Assembly (NCBI GenBank): GCA_963782415.1
Contig: CAWAJT010000004.1
Location: 868,001 to 932,000, forward strand
Origin: Bog-473 sp963782415
GTDB lineage: Bacteria; Actinomycetota; Acidimicrobiia; Acidimicrobiales; RAAP-2
Direction: 5' to 3'
Length of the DNA stretch: 64,000 bases
Within the stretch, counting starts at the first letter, position 1, and each line of letters opens with the position of its first letter. Below, piece after piece: positions 60,962 to 64,000 of the stretch. The notes under the pieces were generated by a model, which saw only the letters and a program-made list of their open reading frames with translations, was not told the DNA's origin and made no database searches. Made by a program: the position numbers and the translations under genes.

Positions 60962-61987
60962 ATGGAGCTCAGGGACTATTGGGATGCGATCGTCCGAGGT
61001 TGGTGGCTGCCCGTGGTCTTCGGTCTCATCGGGCTGGCCGCCGGTTTCCTTGTGGCCTCCCCTCCCAAGGGTCATATTTCGACGTCCTATCGGTCCACTG
61101 CCGTCATCGGATCGCCCCCCTCCTCGGACAATTCGCCAAGCCTGATCGGCGGGGGCATCACCATCGGCCAGATCTTGTACTACGCGTCGAGTGACGGCGT
61201 GGCAACCGAGGCCCAGAGGCTCTCCGGTCTCAACGAGACGTTGCCGGTGATCCGGAGTCAGGTGTCGGTGGTCGCGCCGGCCCAGGCCGGCAACTCCGGC
61301 GGCGATCTCAACAACCAAAACGGGGTGGTCAACGTCACCGCCAGCGCGGCAACGGCTGCGGAGGCGCTCGCACTCGACAAAGCTTTCGTCCAGGCTCTCA
61401 ACGACTACACCTTCCAAACGGCGAAAAGCAATCTCCTTGGATCGGAAAAGCAGACGGAGGCGACGCTCTATACGGTCCTGACCGACATCGCCAACAACAA
61501 TTTCGCCCCGGGGCTCAACGCTCAGGCCCTGCAGGTTCAGGTGACTGCCCTCCAGTCCTATTTGGCGAGTCTCGTCATTCAGCAACCGAGCTCAGGGCTC
61601 CAGATTGTCCAAGCCCCATCAGCTGCTTCCACGGTCGCGGTGGTCACGGGCACTCCCACCGTCATTCAAAACAAGACTGTGCGAGCGGTTGCCGGTTTGG
61701 CGGTCGGCCTGGTCTTGGGCCTGCTGGCGGCGATCGGGCTGTGGCTCCTCGACAAGCGACTCAAGACGACCAAGCGGGCCCAGGTTGCCCTCGGCTACCC
61801 GGTGGTCGCCGAGATTCCATATGAGTCCAGCGACTCCACAGAGGCGTACCGCATGCTCTGGCTCTCCATCTTCCGCGAGCCCCTCCCGCTGCCACCCGCT
61901 GAGCAAAGTGTGGCGCTGTACGACGGCGAGGATCCCGTGTTGGAGCATGGGGCCGGGAGCAGGCCAGGACAGGCGGGTAGAACGTGA
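60962..61987 (+). CDS. Wzz-like chain-length determinant (polysaccharide co-polymerase)
   Basis: A 341-aa inner-membrane protein. N-terminal helix (WWLPVVFGLIGLAAGFLVA), a large periplasmic-type region (about residues 35-235) with Ala/Asn-rich helices, and a second helix near the C-terminus (AVAGLAVGLVLGLLAAIGLWLL). This is the Wzz/CpsC topology. SD GGGAGG is 4 nt from ATG 60962. The cytosolic tail of about 75 residues is polar. It overlaps the next gene by ATGA/GTGA-type contact, so they should act together in export or polymerisation. Confidence 0.85.
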   Translation: MELRDYWDAIVRGWWLPVVFGLIGLAAGFLVASPPKGHISTSYRSTAVIGSPPSSDNSPSLIGGGITIGQILYYASSDGVATEAQRLSGLNETLPVIRSQVSVVAPAQAGNSGGDLNNQNGVVNVTASAATAAEALALDKAFVQALNDYTFQTAKSNLLGSEKQTEATLYTVLTDIANNNFAPGLNAQALQVQVTALQSYLASLVIQQPSSGLQIVQAPSAASTVAVVTGTPTVIQNKTVRAVAGLAVGLVLGLLAAIGLWLLDKRLKTTKRAQVALGYPVVAEIPYESSDSTEAYRMLWLSIFREPLPLPPAEQSVALYDGEDPVLEHGAGSRPGQAGRT

Positions 61988-62793
61988 GCCAATCGGTCCC
62001 GCCGAACTCGGTCGGACGGGGCTTCGCCGCACTCGGCGAGCGGCGGGTGGTCATGGTCGTTTCCGGGGAGGTGGAGCCCAGTCTGGCCGACGTAGTCACC
62101 AACCTTGCCAGCGTGTGTTCAGAGGTCGGCCAGCGTGTGGCGCTGGTCAGCACCGCTGGCCTGGCCTCCATCGAAGCTGGTTCTGATTTGCCGCAGACCC
62201 CGTTGTGGTGGAGGCAATGGCCCTCGCCCGGAAACGGCGCGGCCTTCACGTCAGAAGGGGAGAGGAACAGCCTTCTGAGCGGGCCGTTGGATCCGACGGA
62301 TGTGGAGAACCTTTTGGGGGAGACAGGCATCCCCGGCGTCTCGCGCTTGGATTTGCGGTACTTCGTCGGGCATCCCACCCAAGTGGTGATTCGCGTCCCA
62401 GAGGTGCTCGCCGCTCTGCGTGAGATCGTCGATGTGGTGTTTCTCGAAGTACCCTCTTATCTGTCGATACATCACGGCGAGGGACTGACGCCGCTCGCCG
62501 ACGTAGTGCTCGTCGTGGCGGAGCGCGAGACGACGACTACCGCTGATATGCGCCGCTTGAGCGCAGTGCTGAGGCGCTTGAACGCACCGGTGGTCGGCAT
62601 GGCTCTCACCGACGGGGGGCTCGAGATATACGACTGGGGCCGGGCCGATGCCGAACTCCAACCAGGACACGGTCTGGCGGAGGACGAGCGGGAACCGACG
62701 CAGCAGATTCCGATCTCCGAGCCCCATGGTGACGTTGCCCTGCCACCACTCGACTCGCTGTCCGTCGTCGAGCATGCGCCGCGAGATGTCTGA
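61984..62793 (+). CDS. BY-kinase/ParA-like protein lacking a Walker A motif
   Basis: A 269-aa protein whose layout resembles a CpsD/Wzc cytoplasmic domain: strand VVMVVSGEVEPSLADVVTNLAS, VSTAGLAS, VDVVFLEVPSY (Walker B-like), and LADVVLVVAERETTTTADMRRLSAVLRRLNAPVVGM. The position for a P-loop reads SGEVEPSL, so the GKT/GKS residues are missing and ATP binding is doubtful. The C-terminal tail lacks a tyrosine cluster. Starting at GTG 61984 inside the Wzz-like gene, it is probably its regulatory, non-catalytic partner. Confidence 0.65.
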   Translation: MSQSVPPNSVGRGFAALGERRVVMVVSGEVEPSLADVVTNLASVCSEVGQRVALVSTAGLASIEAGSDLPQTPLWWRQWPSPGNGAAFTSEGERNSLLSGPLDPTDVENLLGETGIPGVSRLDLRYFVGHPTQVVIRVPEVLAALREIVDVVFLEVPSYLSIHHGEGLTPLADVVLVVAERETTTTADMRRLSAVLRRLNAPVVGMALTDGGLEIYDWGRADAELQPGHGLAEDEREPTQQIPISEPHGDVALPPLDSLSVVEHAPRDV

Positions 62794-62953
62794 GCAAGCT
62801 GGCGGCGAAGCTACCTAGAACGGGCAAGAGCGGCAAATGAGTTCCACGTCAACTGCCTGATGCCGAGCCGCATCTGCCGCGCCGCTCAGCGTCCTCTTTC
62901 GCTGTGCCGGGAGGAGCAACGAAGCTCGAACGACGAAACGATCATTGCGAATC

Positions 62954-63049
62954 ATGGCGGTACCATCCACTGCAGTGGCGACCCTTGAGATAGACGAACT
63001 CGCACTCCTAAAGCAGCGCCGTCCTGGCGGATTGACCCGTGAGGTATGA
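62954..63049 (+). CDS. Possible 31-aa ORF overlapping the next gene start
   Basis: ATG 62954 opens a 31-codon frame (MAVPSTAVATLEIDELALLK...) whose TGA overlaps the ATG of the glycosyltransferase (ATGA at 63046). The overlap suggests translational coupling if expressed. No clear ribosome site, and the peptide has no recognisable function. Kept as a candidate. Confidence 0.3.
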   Translation: MAVPSTAVATLEIDELALLKQRRPGGLTREV

Positions 63050-64000
63050 GACCCATCTTGACCCTCGATTCAGGAGACTCCTTCGAAACCAGATCCGGGC
63101 TTGAGGATCTAGCGCTCGAGTCGCGTCAGCCATTAGGAAGCGAGAGGCATGCTGCGTTCTATGTCGGAGCGGTGGTGTCGCTGGGTCTTTTGCTTATACA
63201 GCAGGGTCAGGTAACGGTTTCGGACGGCACGGACATGCTCGCCGTCTCCCAGTCCATCGTTCATCACGGGAGTGTGGCGGTGAGCCCGCAATTCGGGGTC
63301 ATGGGACGCGGCGGGCACTATTTCGCAAAATACGGCATCGGATTGAGCCTCGTCGCGGTTCCGTTTATCGCGCTGGGTGACCTCGTCAGTGTTGTAGCCG
63401 GCAATCAGCCCAAGCTCGAGGCGTTCTTCGCGGCTTCTTTGGTTCCATTACTCATGGGGTTGCTCGCGGCATCGCTGTTCCGAACGGCGCGCAAGCTGGG
63501 GGCCGGTTCCCGCTGGTCCGCTGTACTCGCAGTCGGATGTGTGTTCGGGACGTACGCCCTGCCCTACGGCAAGGACTTCTTTGCTGAGCCGTTGACGACG
63601 CTAGCCATCGTCTTGTCGATCGAACTCCTGGTCAACGACCGATTTGCGCTGGCAGGAGTCGCTCTCGCCGTTGCCATCACAACGCGACCCGAGTCGGTCG
63701 TGTTGGCCGCCGTCCTGCCGATGGTCGTCTGGGTCTTTCGGGGGTTTCGTCAATCCTTGGTCTACGGCGCGGTCGCAGCCATCGGCGCGATTGTCGATGC
63801 GGTGTACGACCAGTACCGGTTCGGCAGTGTCATAAGGAGTGGCTATGGCAGCGAAGGGTTCACGACTCCGTTTCTTCACGGTGCGAGTGGATTGCTCTTC
63901 TCCCCGGTGAAGAGCCTGCTCCTCTTCGCTCCATTCGTATTCCTCGTCGCTTTGGGCTCAATGCGTCTCTGGGCAGCCGAAAAGCAATTTGTCGTCGTTC
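63046..64000 (+). CDS. Polytopic glycosyltransferase (GT-C-like), N-terminal part
   Basis: An open frame from ATG 63046 running off the window end (318 codons). After about 35 polar residues come many helices (YVGAVVSLGLLLIQQGQ, IGLSLVAVPFIALGDLVSV, ALAGVALAVAITTRPESVVL, SLLLFAPFVFLVALG). The motifs GRGGHYFAKYGIG in the first large loop, YGKDFFAEPL and GLLFSPVKSL are typical of lipid-carrier-dependent glycosyltransferases of Actinobacteria. No frame change is seen in the visible part. It probably adds a sugar on the outer face. The gene continues beyond 64000. Confidence 0.8.
   Translation, partial: MRPILTLDSGDSFETRSGLEDLALESRQPLGSERHAAFYVGAVVSLGLLLIQQGQVTVSDGTDMLAVSQSIVHHGSVAVSPQFGVMGRGGHYFAKYGIGLSLVAVPFIALGDLVSVVAGNQPKLEAFFAASLVPLLMGLLAASLFRTARKLGAGSRWSAVLAVGCVFGTYALPYGKDFFAEPLTTLAIVLSIELLVNDRFALAGVALAVAITTRPESVVLAAVLPMVVWVFRGFRQSLVYGAVAAIGAIVDAVYDQYRFGSVIRSGYGSEGFTTPFLHGASGLLFSPVKSLLLFAPFVFLVALGSMRLWAAEKQFVVV

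Noticed and set aside
1..64000. tRNA or rRNA genes, insertion sequences, integrases, CRISPR arrays, replication origins
   Set aside because: None could be recognised by reading both strands; no transposase or integrase motif was seen, and no tRNA-like cloverleaf was found in the gaps.

Overview
The window is high-GC, densely coded bacterial DNA. It most likely comes from an actinobacterium, and class Acidimicrobiia is my best guess. The evidence is the run cysteine desulfurase - mnmA - ligA - gatCAB - ilvD - ilvBNC - serA - leuA, an order familiar from Actinobacteria. SerC is of the mycobacterial type, GTG/TTG starts and ATGA/GTGA overlaps are frequent, and the kinase carries PASTA repeats. 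The class assignment is inference; no rRNA or tRNA gene is visible.

Region 1 (1-13.4 kb) is housekeeping: the end of an aldehyde dehydrogenase, a cysteine desulfurase that would supply sulfur to MnmA, then mnmA, ligA, a PASTA kinase, an MFS exporter, an SCP2 protein, an esterase and the gatCAB operon. mnmA and ligA are broken by about a dozen single-base frame changes although nearly all the surrounding coding sequence is intact. Region 2 (13.5-15.1 kb) is a scar of two convergent truncated membrane genes and unassignable sequence. Region 3 (15.1-20.5 kb) is the branched-chain amino-acid operon ilvD-ilvBNC, with a leader-peptide attenuator (Ile-Leu-Val-Leu-Val) in front of ilvB.

Region 4 (20.7-29.9 kb) holds a large secreted CocE-type hydrolase, a secreted GH5 endoglycoceramidase-like enzyme, small regulators, an SDR and an ABC-2 exporter. 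Region 5 (30-37.5 kb) holds serC, an aminotransferase and serA, then leuA behind a second attenuator whose leader has three consecutive Leu codons, then a GNAT and a lone cyclic-nucleotide-binding domain. serC and the aminotransferase are head to head with overlapping start codons. Region 6 (37.6-43.5 kb) is accessory: a frameshift-riddled ArsR/SRPBCC/hypothetical trio, a gamma-carbonic-anhydrase-like protein, unknown small proteins, two methyltransferases (one with a His-rich 12-bp repeat N-terminus), and an intact ArsR/SRPBCC pair with a clear palindromic operator.

Region 7 (43.6-64 kb) is an exopolysaccharide/glycan locus of lower GC. It contains several glycosyltransferases, two tandem paralogous membrane-anchored proteins of unknown function, an acyltransferase-3/SGNH pair split by one frame change, a sulfotransferase, a polysaccharide deacetylase, a formyltransferase-like enzyme, and three nucleotide-sugar enzymes (epimerase, UDP-sugar 6-dehydrogenase, WbpM/CapD-type dehydratase). 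Divergent from these are a Wzz-like chain-length protein, a partner resembling a BY-kinase domain but without Walker A, and a truncated polytopic glycosyltransferase at the window edge. Three extracytoplasmic proteins in the window (20.7, 46.6 and 50.7 kb) share one Ig-like domain.
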